Made by a program: the position numbers and the translations under genes. Positions 35,233 to 43,847 of a DNA stretch of 64,000 nucleotides are shown piece by piece. Source of the stretch: CBDCLY01 sp965218715 (lineage in GTDB: Bacteria; Bacteroidota; Bacteroidia; Flavobacteriales_E; Vicingaceae); the NCBI GenBank assembly GCA_965218715.1, contig CBDCLY010000015.1, positions 78,467-142,466 on the forward strand. The letters are read 5' to 3'. The notes under the pieces are model-generated. The model was not told the origin of the DNA and ran no database searches. It was given only the letters and a program-made list of their open reading frames with translations. Within the stretch, counting starts at the first letter, position 1; every line of letters begins with the position of its first letter.

Positions 35233-36030
35233 TTAAAATGATTTTTGCCACAGCTGAGCATGTAGCATTGGTATTCGATTTTTAATGTGATTGAACCTGA
35301 ATTTCCCAGGTTCTTGTTCTTCTAAATTGGAGAGGCAATCATAAGGTGAATAATCAAATTCCTCCATCTTTTTCAGCATCAATCCTTCATCGAGTAAGGC
35401 CTGAATAATTTCGGCTAAACCATGGTTCCAAGTAATGCTTTCAATTTTTTCTTTTGATCTTCCATCCGTGTAAGACTTCTCCTCTACATCATGGATTAAA
35501 TCACCATTAAAGTAATCGTATGCGATGCGTTCCATGTTGGGATCAAAGGTCCAAACAAATGGATGCAGATCTACCATTAAGAAATGGCCTCCTGGTTTTA
35601 AGGCCTTTTGGATCAAGCTGGCCCATTTTTTTAAATTGGGCAACCAAATCACCGTCCCATATGAAGTAAACACCCAATCATAGCTTTTGTTCGTTTCATT
35701 TGAAAAATCAAAAATGTCAGAACAAATGAATTCAGCATCCAATTTCATTTGCAAGGCTAATTCTTTTGCAGTTTTAATGGACAAATCTGATAAATCCACC
35801 CCTGTTACCTTAGCTCCCATTTTAGCAAGAGAAAGGCTATCCTGACCAAAATGACATTGTAAGTGCAATAGTGATTGCTTTTTTAAAGATTTGGGCAGGA
35901 AGGACAATTCAGGTTCCTTTAATGAGGACTTTCCTTTCAAAAATTCTTCTTGATTGTAGAATTTTGATTCTAAATGAATTGGAGTTCTTTTGTTCCAATT
36001 TAGTTTATTGAGGGCTTTGTAATCTGACAT
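35233..36030 (-). CDS. Class I SAM-dependent methyltransferase
   Basis: A 265-residue methyltransferase with motif I LLHLQCHFGQDSLSLAKMGA (SAM-binding glycine-type loop, here reading LQCHFGQDS), the acidic motif GVDLSD and the motif for SAM adenine binding FICSDIFDF. Post-motif I segments PGGHFLMVDLHPF match small-molecule methyltransferases. The substrate is unknown. Upstream lies a 6-bp inverted repeat. Confidence 0.78.
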   Translation of the reverse strand: MSDYKALNKLNWNKRTPIHLESKFYNQEEFLKGKSSLKEPELSFLPKSLKKQSLLHLQCHFGQDSLSLAKMGAKVTGVDLSDLSIKTAKELALQMKLDAEFICSDIFDFSNETNKSYDWVFTSYGTVIWLPNLKKWASLIQKALKPGGHFLMVDLHPFVWTFDPNMERIAYDYFNGDLIHDVEEKSYTDGRSKEKIESITWNHGLAEIIQALLDEGLMLKKMEEFDYSPYDCLSNLEEQEPGKFRFNHIKNRIPMLHAQLWQKSF

Positions 36031-36043
36031 TTTTTCTCACTAA

Positions 36044-36060
36044 AATACCCTAGAGGTATT
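36044..36060. repeat. Short inverted repeat upstream of the methyltransferase
   Basis: AATACC (36044-36049) and GGTATT (36055-36060) form a perfect 6-bp inverted repeat with a five-base spacer, 14 bases upstream of the methyltransferase start. It could be an operator or chance; no regulator is known. Confidence 0.3.
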
Positions 36061-36217
36061 GAATTAATAAAGCGAAAATTAATGCTAAAAAATTAGGTTT
36101 TCAACTGATAAGATTCAAGTTATAAACGTGTATAAATGTTTATATACCGACTCTTTATTTTCTTAATTCCAGTTTTGACATGGATTCATAAGAATCTATC
36201 AACCAAACCATATTATT

Positions 36218-36553
36218 ATGAACTTAAGAAACACAGTCCAGTTGATTGGACACTTGGGTGCAGACCCAGAAGTTAAACACCTTGAAAACGGTAAAACCTT
36301 GGCCAAAATAGCCATTGCCACCAATGAAAACTATAAAAACAAGGCGGGAGAAAAAGTTAGTGAAACACAATGGCACAATTTAGTTGCTTGGGGAAAAACA
36401 GCTGAAATTGCTGAGAAATATCTCAAAAAAGGTCAGGAAGTTGCTGTTGAAGGAAAGCTGACCAGCAGGTCTTACGAAAATCAGGAAGGCCAAAAGAAAT
36501 ACATTACTGAGGTAGTGTTAAATGAAATCTTGATGTTAGGAAACAAAAATTAA
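36218..36553 (+). CDS. ssb: Single-stranded DNA-binding protein
   Basis: A 111-residue OB-fold protein: RNTVQLIGHLGADPEVK, FSLATNE-like (IAIATNENYKNKAGE), WHNLVAWGKTAEIAEKYLKKG and VEGKLTSRSYENQEG are typical SSB. The acidic C-terminal tail of replicative SSB (DDDIPF type) is absent; the protein ends VLNEILMLGNKN. In Bacteroidota this short form is often a second SSB paralogue rather than the main replication protein. A strong terminator follows. Confidence 0.93.
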   Translation: MNLRNTVQLIGHLGADPEVKHLENGKTLAKIAIATNENYKNKAGEKVSETQWHNLVAWGKTAEIAEKYLKKGQEVAVEGKLTSRSYENQEGQKKYITEVVLNEILMLGNKN

Positions 36554-36564
36554 TTTATCTTTAG

Positions 36565-36591
36565 AGGGCGCTTAGGCGCCCTTAATTTTTT
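36565..36591 (+). terminator. Rho-independent terminator after ssb
   Basis: Stem AGGGCGC (36565-36571), TTAG loop, GCGCCCT (36576-36582), then a T-rich tract to 36591. It lies 11 bases past the ssb stop and separates it from the T9SS gene. Confidence 0.85.
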
Positions 36592-36601
36592 AAACCAAGC
36601 C

Positions 36602-38208
36602 ATGAAATTACATCAACAATTATTTATTCTATTCTCTTTTTGTTTTTCAGTTTGTCAGGCTCAATTGACCTTTACGATGGAATTCAGAACCACCCTGCAA
36701 GATGCATCACAGTTCATTTTTGAAGATACAGATGGACATTTACTAATTGGAGGTCATTTAAATGAGAACCCTAACCTTTCGAATTCTGTTGAAGCATTTT
36801 TAATGAAAGTAAATCAATTGGGTGACACGCTATGGTACAAAAGCTATACTTCAAATTTAAATATTCAATTTACCAATGGAGCATTAGCGAAAAAAGGCGG
36901 TTACATCTTGACCGGTTTTGACAATGCAAACACATTCAATGAAAATGCAATCATTGTTAAAACGGATACTTTGGGCAATATTGAGTGGAGTAAAACCATG
37001 ACCGGCAATGGACTTCAAGTGGGTTTAAATGTAGAATCTGCAAAAAATGGTGATTTTCTTTTAGCAGGATACAATAGCTCAACAGCTGGATTTGGTAGCT
37101 TAGATGCATTGTATGCTCGACTAGACTCGAATGGAAATACCATTTTTAATAGGGTACTTGGCAGTTCTTCTAGTGAAAACTCTAACCACATATCAGAATC
37201 TCTGGACGGAGGCATTCTTATATGTGGAGCCACCAATCAATCTGGAGGGAAAACATTTGTTGCGAAGGTAGATTCATTGGGGCAAAAAGTTTGGGCCTAT
37301 TATTTTGGAAACTTTCAGGGCAGCATGACGAACCTAATTCAAAAAGCTGACAGCAACATTCTCGCCATAGGAGAAATTCGACTGAACAACAATCATAGGT
37401 GCATCTTGTTAATGGGAATTGGATCAACTAGGAAATCTTTTGAGCAACACCGTATATTTAGGAAACGGAGATCTCCACCCACTAAATGCTAAATTAGGGC
37501 CTAACAATTCCATCTTAATTGCTGGTATTTCAAATGATTTAATTTCGGGCTCAAGTAGTCAGGCATTCTTATTGAAAATTGATTCTTTAAAAAACATCCA
37601 ATGGATTAAGGAATATGGCGGAGGTTCAGGTGCCTTTGTAATAGAAGCAATTGAACCCACCAATAATTATATTTTTTTCGCAGGAATAAGAAGCATTCCT
37701 AATTCTCAAGGCCCTGCCATTGTAAATGGCGTTTTTGGAAGAATTGATTCTTCAGGAAATTTGGCTTGTAACAATCAGAACTTAAGCATTAGGGATACCA
37801 GTGTTAGTTTATTAAGGTCTAGTTTTGCTAATTCACGTAGTTTGAATTCATTAACATCAACTAGTATAACAACAGGAACATTATTTCCAACAATAGATAG
37901 CATTTGTCGAAGTCTTCCGCTTGATATTAAACCTTCTAAGATTCTTTCTGAAAATCAAAAAGACTACTCAGTTTTCCCCACCCCTTTACAAGATCTAATT
38001 CACTTCCAATTGAATGCCCCTAATGATTGGAATTTTGTTGAAATAATTGTTTACAATGGACTAGGTCAATTGGTATATAAGGATCGTCATAGCATTCAAG
38101 ATTTAATTTCAATAAACACGAGTAATTGGACCAACGGGACTCTTGATTTATCAGATAAAAGCAGAAAATCAAATCATACAACAAGGACGACTAATTAAGC
38201 AGGATTAG
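36602..38208 (+). CDS. T9SS type A sorting-domain protein (two +1 interruptions)
   Basis: A 534-residue exported protein after removing one G at 37414-37416 (restores CILLMELDQLGNLLS) and one G at 38136-38138 (restores NWTNGLLIYQIKAENQ and the stop at 38208). A signal peptide (about 1-20) is followed by repeated segments resembling a beta-propeller (GDTLWYKSY, GNIEWSKTM, GNTIFNRVL, GQKVWAYYF). A C-terminal type A sorting domain ends LLIYQIKAENQIIQQGRL. Such proteins cross the outer membrane through PorU/PorV-dependent type IX secretion. As submitted, the product would end early at about residue 296. Confidence 0.78.
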
Positions 38209-38266
38209 CTCTTAAAACAACCTATTTTTAGGGGTCAAAATCGGACTTTGAATTGTACTCTATTCA

Positions 38267-38297
38267 TTTGCATCTGATTAAATAAAATGTACCTTTG
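38267..38297 (+). promoter_or_regulatory. Promoter of the alpha-oxoamine synthase gene
   Basis: TTTG at 38267-38270, a 19-base spacer, then TACCTTTG at 38290-38297. This is one of the best matches to the Bacteroidota sigma consensus in the window; the ATG is 25 bases downstream. Confidence 0.7.
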
Positions 38298-38322
38298 TCG
38301 CTTGTAATTTCATAATTTGTGA

Positions 38323-39567
38323 ATGAAAGATTTATTTGAAAAAATCACCGAAAACCCAGGTCCTTTAGGCAAACACGCGAAAGAAAGTCATGGTTACTTT
38401 ACCTTTCCAAAATTGGAAGGAGAAATTAAAAACCGAATGACCTTTAGAGGTAAAGAAGTTTTACAGTGGAGCTTGAATAATTACCTTGGGCTATCAAATC
38501 ATCCTGAGATTAGAAAAGCGGATGCAGAAGCATCTAAGGAATGGGGCTTAGGCTATCCAATGGGAGCAAGAATGATGTCGGGAAACACCATTTTTCACGA
38601 AAAGTTGGAACAAGAGTTAGCTGAGTTTGTTAGCAAACAAGATTCCATTTTATTGAATTTTGGTTACCAAGGAATGGTTTCTTCTATTGATGCATTAGTT
38701 GACAGAAACGATGTCATCGTGTACGATGCAGAGTCTCATGCTTGCATCATTGATGGAGTAAGATTGCATCCTGGAAAACGTTATGTTTATCAGCACAATA
38801 ATATTGAGAACCTTAGAAAGCAGTTAGAAAGAGCCACTAAATTAGCTACCGAACAAAACGGAGCAATTTTAGTCATCACTGAAGGAGTTTTTGGCATGTC
38901 TGGAAATGCTGGAAAATTGAAGGAAATTGCAGAATTGAAGAAGGAATTTTCTTTTCGATTAATGGTTGATGATGCTCATGGGATTGGAACTATGGGAGCT
39001 ACAGGAGCTGGAACAGGAGAAGATCAAGGTGTTCAAGATGAAATCGATGTGTATTTTGGAACATTTGCAAAATCTTTTGCAAGCATTGGAGCTTTTATCG
39101 CAGGTGATGAGAACATCATCAATTACTTGAGGTACAACATGCGATCGCAAATATTTGCAAAATCCCTTCCTATGCCACTCGTTGTTGGTGCAAGAAAACG
39201 TTTGGAGATGATTAAAACCATGCCCGAATTAAGAGAAAATCTTTGGAAAATTGCCAATGGCTTACAAAAAGGATTAGTGGATGCTGGATTTAATATTGGC
39301 ACAACAAACACCCAAGTTACTCCAGTTATTCTTGAAGGTGGACTTGGTGAAGCAACCAATTTAACATTGGATTTAAGAGAAAATCACAATCTATTTTGTT
39401 CCATAGTGGTTTATCCGGTTATTCCTAAGGGAATGATTATTCTTCGCTTGATTCCAACAGCCATGCATACCATGGAAGATGTTGAGTATACAATAGATAC
39501 CTTTAAAAAGATCAAAGTCAAGTTGCAATCCGGTGAATACAAATCGGATGAAATAGCTGCCGTATAA
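38323..39567 (+). CDS. Alpha-oxoamine synthase family (SPT/KBL-like) PLP enzyme
   Basis: A 414-residue fold-type I PLP enzyme related to serine palmitoyltransferase, 2-amino-3-ketobutyrate CoA ligase and BioF. Motifs: NYLGL (53-57), GYQGM (114-118, in LLNFGYQGM), HACIIDG (139-145), DDAHG (216-220) and the internal aldimine Lys250 in TFAKSFASIGAF. The usual TDGVFSM motif reads TEGVFGM (186-192). Close relatives occur throughout Bacteroidota and are suspected of sphingolipid base synthesis; the acyl-CoA substrate cannot be read here. It has a strong promoter and a strong terminator and stands alone. Confidence 0.85.
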   Translation: MKDLFEKITENPGPLGKHAKESHGYFTFPKLEGEIKNRMTFRGKEVLQWSLNNYLGLSNHPEIRKADAEASKEWGLGYPMGARMMSGNTIFHEKLEQELAEFVSKQDSILLNFGYQGMVSSIDALVDRNDVIVYDAESHACIIDGVRLHPGKRYVYQHNNIENLRKQLERATKLATEQNGAILVITEGVFGMSGNAGKLKEIAELKKEFSFRLMVDDAHGIGTMGATGAGTGEDQGVQDEIDVYFGTFAKSFASIGAFIAGDENIINYLRYNMRSQIFAKSLPMPLVVGARKRLEMIKTMPELRENLWKIANGLQKGLVDAGFNIGTTNTQVTPVILEGGLGEATNLTLDLRENHNLFCSIVVYPVIPKGMIILRLIPTAMHTMEDVEYTIDTFKKIKVKLQSGEYKSDEIAAV

Positions 39568-39573
39568 AATATC

Positions 39574-39605
39574 AAAAAGACTGTCATTAGACGGTCTTTT
39601 TTTTT
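39574..39605 (+). terminator. Rho-independent terminator after the PLP enzyme
   Basis: AAAAAGAC-T-GTC, ATTA loop, GAC-G-GTCTTTTT: a 12-bp stem with one T-G pair, ending in nine T residues. It lies a few bases beyond the stop codon. Confidence 0.85.
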
Positions 39606-39677
39606 ACCCAAAAAGTGTTCAGATAAATTTTAGCAATTGATGTAATAATTTCTATTGCTTAGGTTTACCTTTAATCA

Positions 39678-40253
39678 ATGAACTCACTCCACGAAAGCAT
39701 AAAGGACTGCACAATTTGCAAGGAGTTCTTGCCTACTCAACCTAGACCAGTATTGCAGTTTCATCACTTGAGTAAAATTGCAATTATTGGCCAGGCTCCG
39801 GGCCGGGTGGTTAACGAAACTGGAATTCCTTGGGATGATAAAAGTGGAGAACGACTGAGAGAATGGTTGGCTATTTCCAATGAAGATTTCTACAATCCTG
39901 AAAAAATAGCCCTAATCCCAATGGGATTTTGTTATCCTGGAACAGGCAAATCAGGTGATCTACCACCCCGTAAAGAATGTGCTCAAAAGTGGCATAAAGC
40001 AGTCTTAGATACTTGCCAAAGTTTAGAATTAACCATTCTAATTGGCAATTATGCCCAGGCATATTATTTGGGCCGAGAAAGGGAAAAGAATTTAACGCAA
40101 ACTGTAAGGGTGTATAAAAGGTATCTTCCTAATTTCTTGGTATTGCCTCATCCTTCTCCTAGGAATAACATTTGGCTAAAAAAGAATCCTTGGTTTGCTC
40201 AAGAGTTGATTCCTCAATTGCAGCACTTGACTGGTAATCTTTTAAAAACCTAG
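39678..40253 (+). CDS. Uracil-DNA glycosylase superfamily protein
   Basis: A 191-residue UDG-fold protein. The catalytic loop reads IIGQAPGRVVNETGIPW (37-53), the DNA-binding loop LPHPSPRNN (C-terminal third). Four cysteines, C11, C14, C85 and C101, occupy positions spaced as in iron-sulfur family 4 uracil-DNA glycosylases, so a 4Fe-4S cluster is likely; this is by analogy. The short size fits that family. It probably excises uracil, but related proteins of this group have other roles. The stop overlaps the convergent dapA by four bases. Confidence 0.78.
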   Translation: MNSLHESIKDCTICKEFLPTQPRPVLQFHHLSKIAIIGQAPGRVVNETGIPWDDKSGERLREWLAISNEDFYNPEKIALIPMGFCYPGTGKSGDLPPRKECAQKWHKAVLDTCQSLELTILIGNYAQAYYLGREREKNLTQTVRVYKRYLPNFLVLPHPSPRNNIWLKKNPWFAQELIPQLQHLTGNLLKT

Positions 40254-41137
40254 GACATCTCTTTCATTCGATCTTTAATTGCCAATCTCAATTTCTCTGA
40301 AACTGGCCAAAGCGGCAATCTCATATTTTCTTCACATATTGATAAGTTAGCTAAAGCACTTTTTATCCCTCCAGGATTCCCTTCTTCAAAAAGGAGATGA
40401 ATGAATTCCAAAAGTTGATAATGAATTGTTCTTCCCTCTTCTACCTCTCCATTTAAAGCGCAATTAATCATGTTTGAAAATTCTAAGGGATAGGCATTAG
40501 CAGTAACTGAAATTACTCCAACTCCTCCTAATAAAGTGATCGGAAAAGCCAAAGCATCTTCCCCACTTGTTAGAAAGAAACCACTCGGTTTATTTTTAAT
40601 GATCTCCATCACTTGATCCATATCAGCGGACGCTTCTTTAATTCCTAAGATGTTTTTAAAATCATTCGCAAGCCTTAATGTTGTGGAAGCATTCATGTTT
40701 GAAGCTGTTCTACCTGGAACATTGTACAAGATAATTGGCAGTGGACTCGCAGCAGAAATTGCAGCATAATGCTGGTAGATACCCTCCTGACTAGGTTTGT
40801 TATAATATGGACTAGCAGAAAGTATTGCACTTACTCCTTCTAGATTTGCATTTAGAATGCCATCAATGACCGCCTGAGTATTATTTCCTCCTACTCCTAA
40901 AACAATTGGCAATCTTCCATTATTTACCCTTTTCACATGTTGTAAAACACTGGCTTGCTCTTCTTTAGAAAGGGTGGCTGTTTCCCCGGTTGTTCCTAAA
41001 ACAACTAAATAATTTAATCCTCCATCAATCACATGTTTGACTAATTTTTCTAGTCCTTCAAAATCAACTGACCCATTTTTTAAAAATGGTGTAACCAAAG
41101 CTACACCGGTTCCTTTCCACATTTCTTTCATTATCAT
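40250..41137 (-). CDS. dapA: 4-hydroxy-tetrahydrodipicolinate synthase
   Basis: A 295-residue TIM-barrel aldolase of lysine and diaminopimelate biosynthesis. Schiff-base Lys167 in LGIKEAS, the conserved Tyr138 in LYNVPGRT, GTTGETATL (48-56) and YYNKPSQEG are present. The ATG at 41137 overlaps the DUF6913 stop as ATGA; an alternative ATG lies two codons later. Last gene of the recF-DUF721-DUF6913-dapA operon. Confidence 0.95.
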   Translation of the reverse strand: MIMKEMWKGTGVALVTPFLKNGSVDFEGLEKLVKHVIDGGLNYLVVLGTTGETATLSKEEQASVLQHVKRVNNGRLPIVLGVGGNNTQAVIDGILNANLEGVSAILSASPYYNKPSQEGIYQHYAAISAASPLPIILYNVPGRTASNMNASTTLRLANDFKNILGIKEASADMDQVMEIIKNKPSGFFLTSGEDALAFPITLLGGVGVISVTANAYPLEFSNMINCALNGEVEEGRTIHYQLLEFIHLLFEEGNPGGIKSALANLSICEENMRLPLWPVSEKLRLAIKDRMKEMS

Positions 41138-41661
41138 GGATTTAACATGTTTAAATATATTTTAATCTGATCAATTAGATAACCACTTTTATTAGGTGGT
41201 ACAGCTATATGCAAGTCATATGAATCTGAGTAATTGGTATTTCCACCTACTTTAAATTTTGCTTTAGACAATTGAAGCAAGACTTGCAATGAGTGATCAG
41301 CCTCTTTATTTAAATCAATTAACAAATCGTAATCTGTTCTTAGCATTCTTTTTATAGTCCTCCTCTTCGGAAACCCCCACCAATTTATTTCTTTACGATC
41401 GTAATAAAAGTACTTAATTTGGTCTTTTGGCCTTTCGATGCTTTTTCCTCTTTTATCAAAAAAACCAATTGTTTCAGGTTTGATTCTTTCTTCTTTAAAA
41501 TACCTTGCTAAATTTCTTGCTTCTTCTTCTTGGCTTTCAGAACTACAATTATAGATGATTAAGCAAGTATCACAAGTTTTAAGGTTTTTAAACCCTACCT
41601 TTCTCTTTACTCTTTTTGCCTGCTGGTTCAACACCCAATTTGCTAAATATCCCATTGCCAT
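41134..41661 (-). CDS. DUF6913 family protein
   Basis: A 175-residue soluble protein of a Bacteroidota-restricted family, often encoded beside dapA. Its N-terminus is strongly basic (NQQAKRVKRKVGFKNLKTCDTCLI). Mid-protein segments YYDRKEINWWGFPKRRTIKRML and DYDLLIDLNKEADHSLQVL resemble a small alpha/beta domain. No catalytic motif is evident and function is unknown. It overlaps dapA by four bases and follows DUF721 by four bases. Confidence 0.75.
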   Translation of the reverse strand: MAMGYLANWVLNQQAKRVKRKVGFKNLKTCDTCLIIYNCSSESQEEEARNLARYFKEERIKPETIGFFDKRGKSIERPKDQIKYFYYDRKEINWWGFPKRRTIKRMLRTDYDLLIDLNKEADHSLQVLLQLSKAKFKVGGNTNYSDSYDLHIAVPPNKSGYLIDQIKIYLNMLNP

Positions 41662-41665
41662 AAAA

Positions 41666-41956
41666 TTATCTAAAAACGATAGTGTTTACTAGGGTTTTAC
41701 CAGCATGTTCATTCAGTTTTAACATTAGTTTTGATTTGGAGAAGGACAATTCTTGACGCAAGGGAGCAGAATCAATCGTAACTATCAATTTTCCGTCTTT
41801 GAATGATAGGTCTTTTGTATGTTTTGAAATCATTGGGCCAACAACTTCATCCCAACTTTTTATTAATCCAATCTCATCCAATTGCTTCCCATATCCATAT
41901 GACCTAAGCATTTGATTAATGAGTAATCTTAATGGCTGTTCCTCTCTTTTTTTCAT
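41666..41956 (-). CDS. DUF721 family protein
   Basis: A 96-residue protein with the DUF721 layout: a basic N-terminus, the IKSWDEVVGPMISKHTKDLSFKDGKL segment and the DSAPLRQELSFSKSKLMLKLNE segment. DUF721 proteins are encoded next to recF and are suspected of nucleic acid binding. It overlaps recF by four bases. Confidence 0.83.
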   Translation of the reverse strand: MKKREEQPLRLLINQMLRSYGYGKQLDEIGLIKSWDEVVGPMISKHTKDLSFKDGKLIVTIDSAPLRQELSFSKSKLMLKLNEHAGKTLVNTIVFR

Positions 41957-43050
41957 TGAATAGTTCCTTCTTTAACCTGAAAAGCCTGATGTGGCGTACC
42001 CAATTGATCAAATAATTGGGGCAACCTTGATTGATGTGTATCGGTTATGAATACTTGTCCGAATAAATCTTGCCGAACCAGTTCCATCAATTTCCCAACT
42101 CTCTTCTCATCCAATTTATCGTAAATATCATCCAATAATAGTATCGGTGCAATTTCCTTTTTATTCTTTAGGTATTCAGCTTGAGCCAATTTTAAAGCCA
42201 AAAGAAATGTTTTCTGTTGTCCTTGTGAACCAAACTTCTTCATTGATTTATTTCCCAATTCAAATCCTAAATCATCCTTATGAATTCCAACATTTGAATA
42301 GGTTCTTCTTCTGTCCTCTTGTCTAAAATCTTTCAACAATTCAGCGAAATCCTTATCCAACAATTGGCTTTCATAAATTAGATTTACTTTTTCTTTCGAT
42401 TCGCTAATGTTAGAATAATGCTTTTCAAAATAGGGAATGAATTCAGCAAGGAAATCTTTCCTAGAATTGAAGATTGGTAGACCATATTGCAAAATCTGAT
42501 CATCCCAGATGGATAGACTTTCTTCATCAAATCGTCTGCTTTCCATGAAACTTTTAAGCAATCTATTTCTGTGAGATAGCGCCTTATTGTACTGCATTAA
42601 ATTTTCAAGATATGCTCTATCCAATTGTGAGATGATTAAATCAATGAACTTTCTTCGAATATCTGAACCCGCTAAAATTAATTCTGAATCGGCTGGTGAA
42701 ATCATGACCAAAGGAATTAAACCGATATGATCTGCCAACCTTTCATACTCTAGTTTGTTTCTCTTAAACTGCTTTTTCTGCCCCTTTTTTAGTCCACAAT
42801 AAATATTTTCTTCTTTATCATCAAATTCAAATTTACCTTGAACCATCATATAGGGCGCTTCGTGCTTAATGATCTGACTATCAGCAGGGTTAAAGAAACT
42901 TTTACAAAAAGCAAGGTAGTAAATTGCGTCTAACAAATTGGTCTTTCCCTCTCCATTATGACCCAAAAAACAGTTAATACTAGGGGAAAATTCCACATTT
43001 GCCTCCTCGTAATTTTTGAAATTTAATATGTGGAGGGAATTTAGTTTCAT
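41953..43050 (-). CDS. recF: DNA replication and repair protein RecF
   Basis: A 365-residue ABC-type ATPase that loads RecA at gaps. Walker A GHNGEGKTNLLDAIYY (29-44), the LISQLDRAYLENLMQYNKALSHRN region, signature GSQGQQKTFLLALKLA and Walker B LLLDDIYDKLDEKR are present. The start ATG is preceded seven bases upstream by a TAnnTTTG box. It heads the operon that ends in dapA. Confidence 0.94.
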   Translation of the reverse strand: MKLNSLHILNFKNYEEANVEFSPSINCFLGHNGEGKTNLLDAIYYLAFCKSFFNPADSQIIKHEAPYMMVQGKFEFDDKEENIYCGLKKGQKKQFKRNKLEYERLADHIGLIPLVMISPADSELILAGSDIRRKFIDLIISQLDRAYLENLMQYNKALSHRNRLLKSFMESRRFDEESLSIWDDQILQYGLPIFNSRKDFLAEFIPYFEKHYSNISESKEKVNLIYESQLLDKDFAELLKDFRQEDRRRTYSNVGIHKDDLGFELGNKSMKKFGSQGQQKTFLLALKLAQAEYLKNKKEIAPILLLDDIYDKLDEKRVGKLMELVRQDLFGQVFITDTHQSRLPQLFDQLGTPHQAFQVKEGTIQ

Positions 43051-43057
43051 TGTGAGA

Positions 43058-43065
43058 CAAATTTA
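43058..43065 (-). promoter_or_regulatory. -7 box abutting the recF start
   Basis: The minus strand reads TAAATTTG, matching TAnnTTTG, seven bases before the recF ATG. No clear -33 TTG at standard spacing. With the usual start distance the recF mRNA would have almost no leader. Confidence 0.42.
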
Positions 43066-43101
43066 ACTAAAGGGATAGAGCTAACATATTGCTTTAAAAA
43101 A

Positions 43102-43131
43102 TTTGTACAACCTAAAAAAAACTTATTTTTG
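43102..43131 (+). promoter_or_regulatory. Promoter of the TPR-ribH unit
   Basis: TTTG at 43102-43105, an 18-base spacer, TATTTTTG at 43124-43131; the ATG follows 24 bases later. It is divergent from the recF box. Confidence 0.58.
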
Positions 43132-43155
43132 CCGACTGCAAATTCATGTGTTATT

Positions 43156-43843
43156 ATGTCAAAAAATAAGGAAGAAAACGAAGAGGTAATTATCGATGTA
43201 CAAGAGGTTTACAGTAAAACTGAAACTTTTATCGAGGACAATAAGAATACTTTAACAGGAATAGTTGTAGGAATTGCAATTATTGTTGGAGCCTATTTAT
43301 CTTACACCAATTTCTATTTAGCCCCTTTGCAAGAAGAAGCACAAGAAGAAATGTTTATGGCTGAGAAATACTTTCAGAATGATTCGATGAACCTTGCCAT
43401 TAATGGTGACGGTGTTCATGCTGGATTTTTAGAAATTGCAGATTCATACAGTGGAACCAAAGCTGGTAACCCTTGCTCATTATTACTTAGGCATAGCCTT
43501 TTTAAGAACTGGACAATATGAGGCAGCCATTAATGAATTAAATGATTTCAGTTCAAATGACATTATGGTAGGCACTATGGCTCTTGGAGCACAAGGTGAT
43601 GCCTACCTAGAATTGGGTGACCTAAAGAAGGCTGCAGCACATTATGAAGATGCTGCAGATAATAGTGAAAATGGCTTCTCTGCCCCAATGTATTTATTGA
43701 AAGCAGGAAAGACACACGAAATTCTTGGGAATTATAACTCAGCTCTTAAATGTTACAATAGCATTAAATCTGACTTTAAATCTTCTGCTGAATTTAGAGA
43801 TGTAGAAAAACTGATCGCTAGAGCAGAATCTTTCGTTCAATAG
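43156..43843 (+). CDS. Membrane-anchored tetratricopeptide repeat protein (one +1 interruption)
   Basis: A 228-residue protein after removal of one C at 43470-43472, which restores TKAGNLAHYYLGIAFL. An acidic N-terminus is followed by one membrane helix (about 36-58) and then TPR-like helices (YYLGIAFLRTGQYEAAINEL, GDLKKAAAHYEDAAD, GNYNSALKCYNSI). The arrangement resembles YfgM-type proteins that dock at the Sec translocon. I placed the start at the ATG at 43156 because the upstream frame has no conserved sequence. ribH follows four bases after the stop. Confidence 0.78.
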
Positions 43844-43847
43844 CAAA

